From positions 1 to 42,269 of IMG/VR virus record IMGVR_UViG_3300024054_000545: 42,269 nt of DNA; one strand, given 5' to 3'. Numbering within the stretch: position 1 is the stretch's first letter; every line of letters starts with the position of its first letter. The position numbers and the translations under genes are program-made. This stretch comes from a virus. This document shows, in pieces, positions 25,994 to 32,892 of this stretch. The notes under the pieces are model-generated. The model did not search any database. It saw only the letters and a program-made list of their open reading frames with translations, and was not told the DNA's origin.

Positions 25994-27367
25994 TCACCAG
26001 TAAAGTCCACTTCCCGAGTGGATCGTCATTGTTTTGTTTTGCTGCGCCTCCAGAGGTGCGAGTTCAGTCACTGCCCAGACCATTGCGTCCATGCGGTCAG
26101 GGCTTTTGCCCTTGCCGTCATATTCGATCATTTGTTCTTCAAGCTGTTTGAAGTGCTTGGCGTGATGCACTAGGCCGCGCTCGTAGAGGGCGCTCACTGG
26201 CTCTGCGCGAACTAGTTTGCCGCGCGTGGCGTGAACCATCGTGACGGGCACTGTAGGGGCGACACTGTAGAGGGTGTGGGCGACCATATCGCCGCCCTGG
26301 TTCTTTTCCGCTACAATGCGGTCGGCCTTGTGCGTGATGTAGGCGTCAACTGCGCGGCTCGCCCATTGCGTGGGACTACCTTTGGTCGTGTAGTCGTCCA
26401 GAATGTAGATATGATCCACACCGGCAATGTCCTTCGCAACACCCGCGACAATGATGCCGTGTTCGTCGCTGTCCTTGTTGCTGGAGACTGCAGGATCGAC
26501 TGCGACGACAATGCGGTCCATGTCAGGGAGCGGCTTGTCGAAGGGGTGACGGTTCTCCTCGATCCACTTCTCCTGAAACAGTGCGCCGCTGTTATCGTCG
26601 GACCACTCGCCCTCTAGGAAACGCTTGCGCTGCTCGGCGGACAGGTTCTCCAGGCTTTCCAGATAGTCGGCGTTGAGGTTGCCCAGGTTGTCTTGCGGGT
26701 TGATCCTCAGCCAATCCCATTCGTCGGGCTTGTTGATGGGCAGGTTTTGGTCGGCGCGGATTTTGCGCACGAACATGCGGTATTCCCAACCCTGCTTGGT
26801 CTTGGGGTTGAGGTCGCAAAACAGCTTGGGCTTGAGCGTTGCAGCGTCAGGCCCGATGAGGGGAATGTCCTGGTTGAGTCGCGTAATCAGCGTGGAAATG
26901 ACGTTGTAGGTCAGTTCGCTGACTTCGTTGCACCAGATGCTCGCAAACTCGTTGCCCAGCACCTTTTCAAGACGGGCGCTGTCATCGAGGCCGCCGAACA
27001 GGATAACGCTGGGGGTGCCGTCTGCGCTCTTCTGAGGCAGGGTGATGGTCATCTCGCTTTCGGAGATCACACACTGGTCAATGAGGCCGGGATAGGCCTT
27101 GCGCATCACGTCGCGGAACGTGAGGTCGAAGAGGGTGGTGCGGCAGCTGGCGGCGGTCTTACGGCAGACAAAGTGTCTGGAGCCAGGAGCCATCATTGCA
27201 CGAAGAAGGATGATATAGGCGAGTACGAAACTCTTGCCGCTGCGGCTTCCGCCTGCGAGCAATAGGTACTTTACGGTGTTGGTGAAGGCCTTAGCGACGG
27301 CCTGCTGCTGGAGTGGGTTGAGGTCTAGCTGACTTTCAACCCTTACGATCTGTTTGGCTCTCGCCAC
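25994..27367 (-). CDS. terminase large subunit (457 aa)
   Basis: ATP-driven DNA packaging motor and nuclease. Numbered from the GTG at 27367: Walker A GGSRSGKS (39-46), Walker B 'ASIWCNE' (about 142-148), and an RNase H-like nuclease domain with D291 ('VVAVDP'), 'VAEKNQGGD' (about 352-360) and D424/D427 ('PDRMDAM'). The GTG start is preferred over a TTG at 27391 because GAGG lies 7 bases upstream. The same GAGG is complementary to the sequence directly after the promoter. The small subunit gene is not adjacent. Confidence 0.92.
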   Translation of the reverse strand: MARAKQIVRVESQLDLNPLQQQAVAKAFTNTVKYLLLAGGSRSGKSFVLAYIILLRAMMAPGSRHFVCRKTAASCRTTLFDLTFRDVMRKAYPGLIDQCVISESEMTITLPQKSADGTPSVILFGGLDDSARLEKVLGNEFASIWCNEVSELTYNVISTLITRLNQDIPLIGPDAATLKPKLFCDLNPKTKQGWEYRMFVRKIRADQNLPINKPDEWDWLRINPQDNLGNLNADYLESLENLSAEQRKRFLEGEWSDDNSGALFQEKWIEENRHPFDKPLPDMDRIVVAVDPAVSSNKDSDEHGIIVAGVAKDIAGVDHIYILDDYTTKGSPTQWASRAVDAYITHKADRIVAEKNQGGDMVAHTLYSVAPTVPVTMVHATRGKLVRAEPVSALYERGLVHHAKHFKQLEEQMIEYDGKGKSPDRMDAMVWAVTELAPLEAQQNKTMTIHSGSGLYW

Positions 27368-27372
27368 ATTAT

Positions 27373-27455
27373 TACCTCGCGCGGAGTTCAACTCCGTCTC
27401 TTGAGTTGCGCCACAGGCGCGGAAGCAAACGCGGCTCAGCCTTGCTTGCGAGGTA
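27373..27455 (-). promoter_or_regulatory. long-range anti-Shine-Dalgarno pairing in the terminase leader
   Basis: TACCTCGC (minus, 27455-27448), beginning inside the promoter hexamer, is perfectly complementary to GCGAGGTA (27380-27373) at the ribosome site. Between them lies a small CGGAG/CTCCG hairpin. Confidence 0.6.
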
Positions 27456-27459
27456 TTTA
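27454..27459 (-). promoter_or_regulatory. TAAATA late-type promoter element
   Basis: The minus strand reads CCAATAAATACC, 86 bases before the terminase GTG. Confidence 0.7.
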
Positions 27460-27540
27460 TTGGGACGACACGTCTTTGCTTGACATGCTGAGCCGAAGGC
27501 TCTTCGCTGCTCGGCTAATTATTTGAGCAGGAGGCCAGGC

Positions 27541-28083
27541 ATGAAGAACTTGATTTTGCTCGCCGCGGGCGCAGCATTACTTGTGGCGGGAAGCGCCACA
27601 GCGCAGGTGCGCAAGGACACGTTCAAAGCGCCCAACGGGGCCAAGCTGGAGCGCACCACCGACAGCTTCACGGGCAAGGTCAGCTACGCCGCCAAGGAGC
27701 GCATGTGGTTCGACGGCTATGTGAGCATGGACGTGCGTATGGCCACTGTCCGACTTCTCGGCCGCAGCGAAGCCAATCCCAAGATGATTAAGCTGGGCGT
27801 ACAGGTCGCCAACAGGGGCGAGACAACCAATCTCGTCGCGCTCCAGTTCAGGGGCGGCGAGGAAGTGCCGTTTAGGCCGTTTGTGGATGTGCCTGACGCG
27901 CGCTGCTATCAGGGCTTCTGCTATTTTGGCACGGCTGCGATTATCGAGGTGCCTGAGGAAATGCTGCGCCGCTACGCCGTCAACGGTGAGGTGGAGGCAC
28001 AGGTCGCGCTCACGGCAGGACGCCCATTCAGGGGCAAGCTGGACCTTCGCGAACTGGACGCGCTCGACACGCTCAATCGGTAA
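27541..28083 (+). CDS. secreted/periplasmic protein of unknown function (180 aa)
   Basis: The start MKNLILLAAGAALLVAGSATA-Q is a clear Sec signal peptide with probable cleavage after 'ATA' (residue about 21). The mature part is mixed beta with two cysteines ('ARCYQGFCYF') that could form a disulfide. ATG 27541 has AGGAGG at good spacing. It is alone on the plus strand between the terminase promoter and a minus-strand gene and overlaps the latter by 11 bases tail to tail. That is the position of a moron-type gene that might alter the infected host's envelope; this role is speculative. Confidence 0.75.
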   Translation: MKNLILLAAGAALLVAGSATAQVRKDTFKAPNGAKLERTTDSFTGKVSYAAKERMWFDGYVSMDVRMATVRLLGRSEANPKMIKLGVQVANRGETTNLVALQFRGGEEVPFRPFVDVPDARCYQGFCYFGTAAIIEVPEEMLRRYAVNGEVEAQVALTAGRPFRGKLDLRELDALDTLNR

Positions 28084-28327
28084 TCAGCGACAGCTTTAGC
28101 AGCATCGCTGTATCGGGATCGTTGAGGACGATCACGATAACCGCTCCCACGAATATATCGCATCCACCTTCTTCGTGATGTTCCCAAACATCGTCGGAAT
28201 ACGCCTCAACCATATGCGAGAGGCGGTTATTAGCTTCCAGCCAATCCACTGCCCTGCGCAGAATGTCGCGGAGTTGGAATGGTTGACCGCAAGGATAGCG
28301 CAGCGTGTAAGTCTGAGGTTTGGTCAT
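28073..28327 (-). CDS. small protein with C-terminal 'AMLLKLSL' motif (84 aa)
   Basis: Function unknown. ATG 28327 is chosen because AGGAG is about 6 bases upstream; a longer frame would run through a hairpin. The C-terminus 'VLNDPDTAMLLKLSLITD' is like the ends of at least four other small proteins here (123 aa, 150 aa, 97 aa and 111 aa). The leader upstream is strongly structured (28328-28510). Confidence 0.7.
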   Translation of the reverse strand: MTKPQTYTLRYPCGQPFQLRDILRRAVDWLEANNRLSHMVEAYSDDVWEHHEEGGCDIFVGAVIVIVLNDPDTAMLLKLSLITD

Positions 28328-28342
28328 CGTCGCTCCTAGGGG

Positions 28343-28391
28343 ATTGGGGGAGCAGTTAAGCGTTTTGAGCAACCACCACAAAAGCACTCCC
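28343..28391 (-). other. large hairpin in the leader of the 84-aa gene
   Basis: GGGGGAG and CTCCCCC close a stem-loop with an inner GTTTTG/CAAAAG stem, just upstream of the ribosome site AGGAG. The role is unknown. Confidence 0.5.
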
Positions 28392-28436
28392 CCAGAGCGT
28401 GGCCGCTCCACCACTAGTTATCCCAGACACAACAAA

Positions 28437-28478
28437 GGGTCCGCAAAAGCACGTTCGCAACCGTGCCCCTACGGACCC
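28437..28478 (-). terminator. hairpin with TTTGTTGTG tail
   Basis: GGGTCCG/CGGACCC with an inner GCACG/CGTGC stem is followed on the minus strand by TTTGTTGTG. It probably ends the transcript of the 147-aa gene. A separate hairpin CGAGTAC-AGGGG-GTACTCG lies at about 28489-28507. Confidence 0.6.
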
Positions 28479-28549
28479 TCCACAGGGCCACCGAGTACAG
28501 GGGGTACTCGACTAGCCCCGGTCCCTATGTTGCGCTGTATGGCCCCTTA

Positions 28550-28993
28550 TCAGGGCTTCTTGGCGGGACCATCGGTGTCACCCATGAGGAACCAAGGCAT
28601 AGGACCTTTGCCCTCTTCATAGTCGCTTTGCGCTTTTTGCTCCTCCCTCGACATTGCGTTGCGACCTAGCCTGCCAAACCCTGGGTCATCCGGGATGTTG
28701 GTGCAACCCTCTTTATGCCCACCAATACCTAACTCCTTTTGGTAGCGGTAGAACTCCAGGCGGATGACATCGAGTAGAACTTGCAAAGAGCCGATATGCG
28801 GGTAGTTCCAACCAACCCGACGTGCGAAGTAAAGCCGAGTACCCTCAGTTATCATCGCTATCGCAGCAGCGTTGTAAGCCGCGTCTTCCTTGCGCTGTTT
28901 ATTCCACTTTGCCGCTAGTGCTTCGGCTTCCTCTGCCTCACGCGCAATTCGGTCACGGCGAGGCTTTTTATGGTCTTTGAGGAGTGACATCAT
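28550..28993 (-). CDS. hypothetical protein (147 aa)
   Basis: Not recognised. A very basic and acidic N-terminal helix (KDHKKPRRDRIAREAEEAEALAA) is followed by a helical core. Starts at ATG 28993 overlapping the previous stop (ATGATG), so it is translated with the 187-aa gene. No cysteine pair or enzyme motif is visible. Confidence 0.7.
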   Translation of the reverse strand: MMSLLKDHKKPRRDRIAREAEEAEALAAKWNKQRKEDAAYNAAAIAMITEGTRLYFARRVGWNYPHIGSLQVLLDVIRLEFYRYQKELGIGGHKEGCTNIPDDPGFGRLGRNAMSREEQKAQSDYEEGKGPMPWFLMGDTDGPAKKP

Positions 28994-29553
28994 TCGTCCT
29001 CCAGCAAGGGGGACAGAGTGTGCCGGATGGCAAAGGCGTTGGTCTTCTCCACACCCGGCAAGACAAGTTCAATTGGAGGTTCGTCCACGAGTGTTGGAGG
29101 CCACTCGGAGCCATGCCAGTTTCCCGGCACGGTCCACAGCTTGGCTTCATCCGACAGCTTGTTATAGGCTCGCCAACAAGCCTCAGGTCCATTGGCGAGG
29201 ACTTTGTATTGCTGCTTAATGCGATTGCGCGTCGCATAGGCTTTTTTGGGTGCCGTCTTCAGCATCTGCTTGAGTTTTTCCAGCTTGGCTGGAGCCTCGG
29301 CGTAAGCCTTCTTTGTCAAAGCAAGCGCATTTCGGTAATCGCGTACCTCTTCGGGATCAATACGCCAGTTAGCCCATGCTTCTTCATTATAGGCGTCGAC
29401 AATCGCGTTGTGCCGCTTGATTGCGAGGCCCGCAAACTCAAGGAACAGATCGTGCGGCAGGATAGCTTGCGCTTCCTCGTCGGTGATCTCTTCATTGCGG
29501 AGGGCGCGATCCAACAGCACGCGGAAAGCCGCGCGTTCTGCTTCACTTAACAT
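28990..29553 (-). CDS. hypothetical protein (187 aa)
   Basis: Not recognised. MLSEAERAAF at 29553 follows AAGGA at about 7 bases. A mainly helical protein with a Lys-rich central helix ('KLEKLKQMLKTAPKKAYATRNRIKQQ' in two parts) that may bind nucleic acid, which is inference only. Middle gene of the 30599-28550 unit. Confidence 0.7.
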   Translation of the reverse strand: MLSEAERAAFRVLLDRALRNEEITDEEAQAILPHDLFLEFAGLAIKRHNAIVDAYNEEAWANWRIDPEEVRDYRNALALTKKAYAEAPAKLEKLKQMLKTAPKKAYATRNRIKQQYKVLANGPEACWRAYNKLSDEAKLWTVPGNWHGSEWPPTLVDEPPIELVLPGVEKTNAFAIRHTLSPLLEDE

Positions 29554-29603
29554 CGTTGATCCTTTCACAGGAACGGGTGGGGCCGAAACCCCACCCACCT
29601 TGT

Positions 29604-30599
29604 TCACGCTGCCGCGCTGTTGCTGTCAGAGGCCTCAGGCGCTTCACTAGCAGTGACGGCCGGGACGGACTTGCTCGTGGTGGGCCACATAAAGTCGCCA
29701 TCAACGTCAAAGCCCACCAGCTTTGCAGCCAGCGAGGCATTGTCGTTGGCCTTGGCCTGCGCCTCATTTTGCGCCTTAACGGCATCAATGAGCGCCTGAC
29801 CCTCCAGGGGCAGTTCGCCCTTGTGAGCGGCCCGCGCCACTTCGGCTTGCTTGATCCAGGCGTTCATGGCCTCGACCGTCTTGGCCGCAATGCCGTTCCA
29901 CGCCTTCTGGTGATCGGTCTGATTGACCGCACGGATGTTCCACACACCCGACGCGGCATCAAACTGCCCCACAAGGCCCACCAGCTGGCGATCCTCGGGC
30001 TTTTCTACGAACGTGCCATGGCACTGAGCAAGCGGAGCCTGCGTCTTGGCCATCCATGCGAGGGCGGCCTTCTGTTCCTGTTCAGTGAGGACAGCCTCCG
30101 GGTTGCCGTGCTTCACCGTGTCATACGTCTCCAGGGCGATATGACGGCGCAGCACCTTGTCAGTGCCCTCTTTGGTGTAGGTCCACTTGTCGAGGTTGTC
30201 CGCGTAATTGGCAGCGGTCCAACCCATGGCAGCGGCAGCGCGGAAACCCTTGCTGTACTTCCATGCCGAACGCGCCTCCAATTCGCCCTTCTTGTTTCTC
30301 TTGCCGAACAGGATGTTGACGACAGTGGCATGGGGATTGGCGTCGGCTTTGGGTGGCTTGACCTTGTTATTGGCACAATACTCGCCGAGTACCTTCATGT
30401 CCTGCGTGAGCGCAAGGCTGACGCCATACGCCTCCGCGAGCATATCATAGAGCCGCTTGCGCGTAGCAACCTCGTAGAGGTCCTTGTGTCCGCCCTTTTG
30501 GTTCTGCGCCGTGTTGTGCGCCTTAAGCGTGTTGTGAAAGGTGGAAACCAGCTTGGACGCTTCTGCGAGGGTCAGGGCCTTAGTGGTAGTCTTAGTCAC
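29604..30599 (-). CDS. hypothetical protein (331 aa)
   Basis: Not recognised. The GTG at 30599 (MTKTTTKALTLAEASK) is preferred to a TTG at 30632 because CGGAG lies about 8 bases upstream. The protein is helical, rich in Ala and Lys, with a repeat-poor core and a Ser/Ala/Glu-rich C-terminal tail. It is the first gene of a three-gene unit. A copy of the 13-bp palindrome lies just upstream of the start and another within the gene, so control at both sites is possible. High expression or a DNA-related role cannot be shown. Confidence 0.7.
   Translation of the reverse strand: MTKTTTKALTLAEASKLVSTFHNTLKAHNTAQNQKGGHKDLYEVATRKRLYDMLAEAYGVSLALTQDMKVLGEYCANNKVKPPKADANPHATVVNILFGKRNKKGELEARSAWKYSKGFRAAAAMGWTAANYADNLDKWTYTKEGTDKVLRRHIALETYDTVKHGNPEAVLTEQEQKAALAWMAKTQAPLAQCHGTFVEKPEDRQLVGLVGQFDAASGVWNIRAVNQTDHQKAWNGIAAKTVEAMNAWIKQAEVARAAHKGELPLEGQALIDAVKAQNEAQAKANDNASLAAKLVGFDVDGDFMWPTTSKSVPAVTASEAPEASDSNSAAA
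29644..29656. promoter_or_regulatory. TCACTNNNAGTGA palindrome
   Basis: Exact copy with centre AGC, inside the 331-aa gene near its 3' end. Confidence 0.5.
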
Positions 30600-30648
30600 G
30601 TTACAACTCCGAGCAGAAAAGGCCTCTGCCAAAGCCCGCCAGTCTACA

Positions 30649-30661
30649 TCACTTGAAGTGA
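30649..30661. promoter_or_regulatory. TCACTNNNAGTGA palindrome (intergenic)
   Basis: Exact copy with centre TGA, about 50 bases upstream of the 331-aa gene. It is the best placed of the set for control of transcription. Confidence 0.6.
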
Positions 30662-30676
30662 TGCTACTGGTCAGGT

Positions 30677-30769
30677 GACGGTGGAAGGGAGTCGAACCCG
30701 TCCCGTCTTGTTCCTATGAGTTGGCAAACGAACAAGACGCACCTCTCCCGTGGGAGGCCTAGTGCCGTC
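30677..30769 (-). ncRNA. tRNA-like cloverleaf RNA
   Basis: The minus strand can fold into a four-way junction. A GACGG/CCGTC closing stem is followed by a D-like arm CCTC-CCACGGGA-GAGG. A 9-bp arm GTCTTGTTC/GAACAAGAC with a 16-base loop comes next, then a T-like arm GGACGGG-TTCGACT-CCCTTCC with one mismatch. The loop TTCGACT fits the tRNA T-loop rule. It is not a normal tRNA: the acceptor is short, the third arm is too long, and no CCA is encoded. CTCATAG at the end of the long loop resembles a CAU anticodon loop with nine extra bases before it. Degraded tRNA or tRNA mimic; undecided. Confidence 0.4.
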
Positions 30770-30921
30770 AACGGCCCGGACCCAAAGGCCCAAGCGAGTT
30801 TCCAGTTCAACGATGTCAAAGAGCGGCGCGGGCTAGAAGCCGTTGCTGTTGGAGCCCTTCTAGCGGACTTTCACGGCCTGTCCAGTAGTTTTTGATAGTG
30901 ACGGATTGTAGTGATGGCGAA

Positions 30922-30948
30922 GGGGCTTCGTTAACTATCCGAAGCCCC
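30922..30948 (-). terminator. 9-bp hairpin ending the 31680-30981 unit
   Basis: GGGGCTTCG and CGAAGCCCC pair perfectly around nine bases. It follows the last gene of the minus-strand unit but lacks a long T-run. Confidence 0.6.
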
Positions 30949-30980
30949 GTGTTTCCGTCATTTGTAGTGATGCGATAGTT

Positions 30981-31172
30981 TTAGGGTCGCAGCCCTAGAA
31001 GCTGGTCGATGCGGGCTTGTTGGTGCCAGGGTCGGTTGGACGTGCCAAGGTGCCAGCCCTTGCAAGAAGCGCAGTGATAGACAGCCAGGCCCGCGTTGTT
31101 GACGGCATCGTGCGCGAGCATGGCTTTGCGGCGGCTGGTGTGCCGGACCTTGCCGGTCCCACCGCACCTCAT
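30981..31172 (-). CDS. small zinc-ribbon-like protein (63 aa)
   Basis: The start MRCGGTGKVRH overlaps the previous stop (ATGA), which favours it over a TTG at 31253. Residues 'VYHCASCKGWHLGTS' contain a CxxC and a following 'GWHL', a common ending in small phage and bacterial zinc-binding proteins. The only other cysteine is near the N-terminus (C3), so a single-zinc site is uncertain. Last gene of a coupled trio. Confidence 0.65.
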   Translation of the reverse strand: MRCGGTGKVRHTSRRKAMLAHDAVNNAGLAVYHCASCKGWHLGTSNRPWHQQARIDQLLGLRP

Positions 31173-31459
31173 TCCGTGGCATCCGGGGCAGACAGCCCAG
31201 TGGCGAATGCCTCTGCCGCCTTTTCCGTGCGGAACAGCAAAGTGACCTTCCAACCATCAACGACAGTGTCTACCACTTCGGCGCAGGTGGTGGCTGCTCG
31301 CGAGATAGCGTTGAGGGCCGTATCAGTGTCGGTAGTCTTCACAACAGCAGTGAAGCCCAAGACGCTTGCGTCGCAGCGGATGATAGGCTCGGGGAGGGTT
31401 ACTGACACTTCAAACAGGGTCAGCGTGGAAGTCGAGCGAGAGATTTCCATGCGGCTCAT
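31169..31459 (-). CDS. hypothetical protein (96 aa)
   Basis: Not recognised. An alternating-strand protein ending 'WKVTLLFRTEKAAEAFATGLSAPDATE'. The 'LLFRTEKAAEAF' part is distantly like the 'F-x-x-x-x-x-A-x-x-F' ending of other small proteins in this window. Starts with ATG 31459, overlapping the upstream stop. Confidence 0.65.
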   Translation of the reverse strand: MSRMEISRSTSTLTLFEVSVTLPEPIIRCDASVLGFTAVVKTTDTDTALNAISRAATTCAEVVDTVVDGWKVTLLFRTEKAAEAFATGLSAPDATE

Positions 31460-31680
31460 GCTGCACCGCCATCGTTTGAGGTAGCTGGGCTGGCGTTGAG
31501 GAAGCTGACGGCATTGAAGCCCTGGAACTTGCCCTTGCGGGCTTCACTGGCCAGCTTGTCCTTGGCGTCGGGATTGCTGACACCCAATTTGCTGCCACGG
31601 CCCTGGCAGGGCGTTACAGGGTTGCTAGTGCGATTTGCGCGAGTGGCGGAACGCTGAATGCGACGAGTAAGTGAACTCAT
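31456..31680 (-). CDS. hypothetical basic protein (74 aa)
   Basis: MSSLTRRIQRSATRANR at ATG 31680, with AGGAG about 10 bases upstream. The first 20 residues are rich in Arg, so nucleic-acid binding is possible. First gene of the coupled trio 31680-30981. A longer frame to 31854 overlaps the HNH gene and is rejected. Confidence 0.6.
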   Translation of the reverse strand: MSSLTRRIQRSATRANRTSNPVTPCQGRGSKLGVSNPDAKDKLASEARKGKFQGFNAVSFLNASPATSNDGGAA

Positions 31681-31723
31681 TAGTTTTGCTCCTGGCCGCT
31701 TGTGCGGCTCTCTTGAGGTTTGA

Positions 31724-32218
31724 TTATAGGTAGATGTCGGGACGAGCGACGTTGTTGGACGAACTCGGGCGCTGTAGACGGCCCTTGTGGATGATTTCTT
31801 CATCCTTGCGGCCATCCCGGTAACGCTTGAGGATCGTAGGGATAGGAATGTCATATTCCTTTGACCATTCCACGGTGGTCTTGGTAACGCCTTTGATTGT
31901 GATGCGGTTGTCTATTGGACTTCTCGTGTAGTGGCGGCGGTTGGATTGCTGCTCGCTCTTGGTAGCCCAACGGACGTTGCCCGGCTCATAGCCCTTGTCG
32001 TTGTGGATGCGCTCCAGTGAGAGCGAGGGGTCTGGGCGGTGGCCGATATGGTCGAGGAAGGCTGCAAAGCCAGTTTCCCTGTTGCGCCACTCGTCACATA
32101 CCGTAATGCCGCGCGCTCCATAGTTGCTGTAGTCGCGGTGATCTTTGTTGTGGCAACGATGCAGCATGTTGCGCCACGCATCCCGCTCCACTTTGTTCTT
32201 GTATAGTTTTTGGGGCAC
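31724..32218 (-). CDS. HNH homing endonuclease, paralogue of the 23362 gene (164 aa)
   Basis: The pattern 'YGARGITVCDEW', 'FAAFLDHIGHRPDP', 'LERIHNDKGYEPGNVRWATKSEQQSNRR' (in parts) matches the HNH gene at 23362 position by position. The C-terminal 'IKGVTKTTVEWSKEYDIPIPTILKRY' is its DNA-binding equivalent. The start is GTG at 32218 with AGAGGT in the 3' arm of a perfect 10-bp leader hairpin. Unlike its paralogue it lies on the minus strand and uses a TAAATA promoter. Confidence 0.9.
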   Translation of the reverse strand: MPQKLYKNKVERDAWRNMLHRCHNKDHRDYSNYGARGITVCDEWRNRETGFAAFLDHIGHRPDPSLSLERIHNDKGYEPGNVRWATKSEQQSNRRHYTRSPIDNRITIKGVTKTTVEWSKEYDIPIPTILKRYRDGRKDEEIIHKGRLQRPSSSNNVARPDIYL

Positions 32219-32221
32219 TTG

Positions 32222-32249
32222 AATACCTCTGTTCTTGTTCAGAGGTATT
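32222..32249 (-). promoter_or_regulatory. perfect 10-bp Shine-Dalgarno-sequestering hairpin before the HNH gene
   Basis: AATACCTCTG pairs with CAGAGGTATT around eight bases. AGAGGT is the ribosome site for GTG 32218 and the 5' arm overlaps TAAATA. Confidence 0.85.
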
Positions 32250-32251
32250 TA
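32246..32251 (-). promoter_or_regulatory. TAAATA late-type promoter element
   Basis: The hexamer lies 27 bases before the HNH start and overlaps the hairpin arm. Confidence 0.7.
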
Positions 32252-32288
32252 GTCAGCCGCTAACAGCGTTGCCGTTAGCTGTGCCTGC

Positions 32289-32301
32289 TCACTATTGGTG
32301 A
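32289..32301. promoter_or_regulatory. TCACTNNNAGTGA-like palindrome, one mismatch
   Basis: TCACTATTGGTGA, upstream of the HNH promoter. Confidence 0.3.
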
Positions 32302-32385
32302 CAATGTGAAAAGGGTTTTGGTCGAGGAGGTCTAGTTCTAGGGTATCAGGGCCATTGCTGTGCAGAAACCAAAGGGTCGAGATCG

Positions 32386-32464
32386 CGACCACTCAGGATG
32401 CACCTGTCAACCACTCTTTTGATAGGCGATGTGGCGACCACTGTTGACGGTCATGTCAACCACT
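32386..32464 (+). repeat. iteron-like array of four CRACCACT octamers
   Basis: CGACCACT or CAACCACT starts at 32386, 32408, 32435 and 32457 (spacings 22, 27, 22). This is a 30-base CGACCACT...TGTCAACCACT unit repeated with a 49-base period. The 10-mer GTCAACCACT also occurs at 39841-39850, and inverted at 39907-39916, at the end of the tyrosine recombinase gene. Confidence 0.6.
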
Positions 32465-32892
32465 AAGGTGGGTAGGTGTAGTAATGAGTGAAGAACTACA
32501 CCTCTTGTGCCTGAAAAGTAGACAATAAATGCGACGAGTCGTGTAGAAAGGAGTCGTATTTGCTCTGGCTGGGTGTAGTGTGGAGTAGCGTTAGGTGTGA
32601 GTACCAACGCAGACCCAGACATTGATGCGTTGTGCAACGGTTCGTCGCATTTCCGCCTTTTCTTCAAGTCTTTGCTCGCTTTGACGGATAGCGGTGCTAC
32701 TTGGGTAGAGTAGGGAACTGAGTTGATACCTCGGCCCAGATATTCACACAGAGCAGGCAGTCTTTGGTAGACAGTGCGATCCACGATTGTAGTGTGCTAT
32801 TGTGGAGGTGTGACCTGAATGGTCGGCCCACTGCTAGTCATGTCGGCGCTCTGCCTATCTAAGACACCAATACACCAGCTGATCGACGGCCT

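Larger units (their letters stand above)
30600..30980. other. 381-base non-coding stretch
   Basis: It holds an exact palindrome (30649), a tRNA-like cloverleaf (30677-30769), an 8-bp hairpin GCTAGAAG/CTTCTAGC (30832-30864), and a 9-bp terminator-like hairpin (30922-30948) flanked by two TTGTAGTGATG copies. No convincing coding frame was seen. Confidence 0.6.

Noticed and set aside
27368-27391. TTG start for the large terminase
   Set aside because: The GTG at 27367 has GAGG at proper spacing; the TTG has none.
30677-30769. Normal tRNA gene
   Set aside because: The T-arm is convincing, but the acceptor stem is short and the anticodon arm has a 9-bp stem with a 16-base loop, so only a tRNA-like structure is claimed.
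30677-31000. tmRNA
   Set aside because: The T-arm suggested it, but no matching 5' tRNA-like part or tag reading frame was found upstream on the minus strand.
32407-32784. 125-aa minus-strand frame
   Set aside because: It covers the octamer array, lacks a ribosome site and has no protein-like conservation features.
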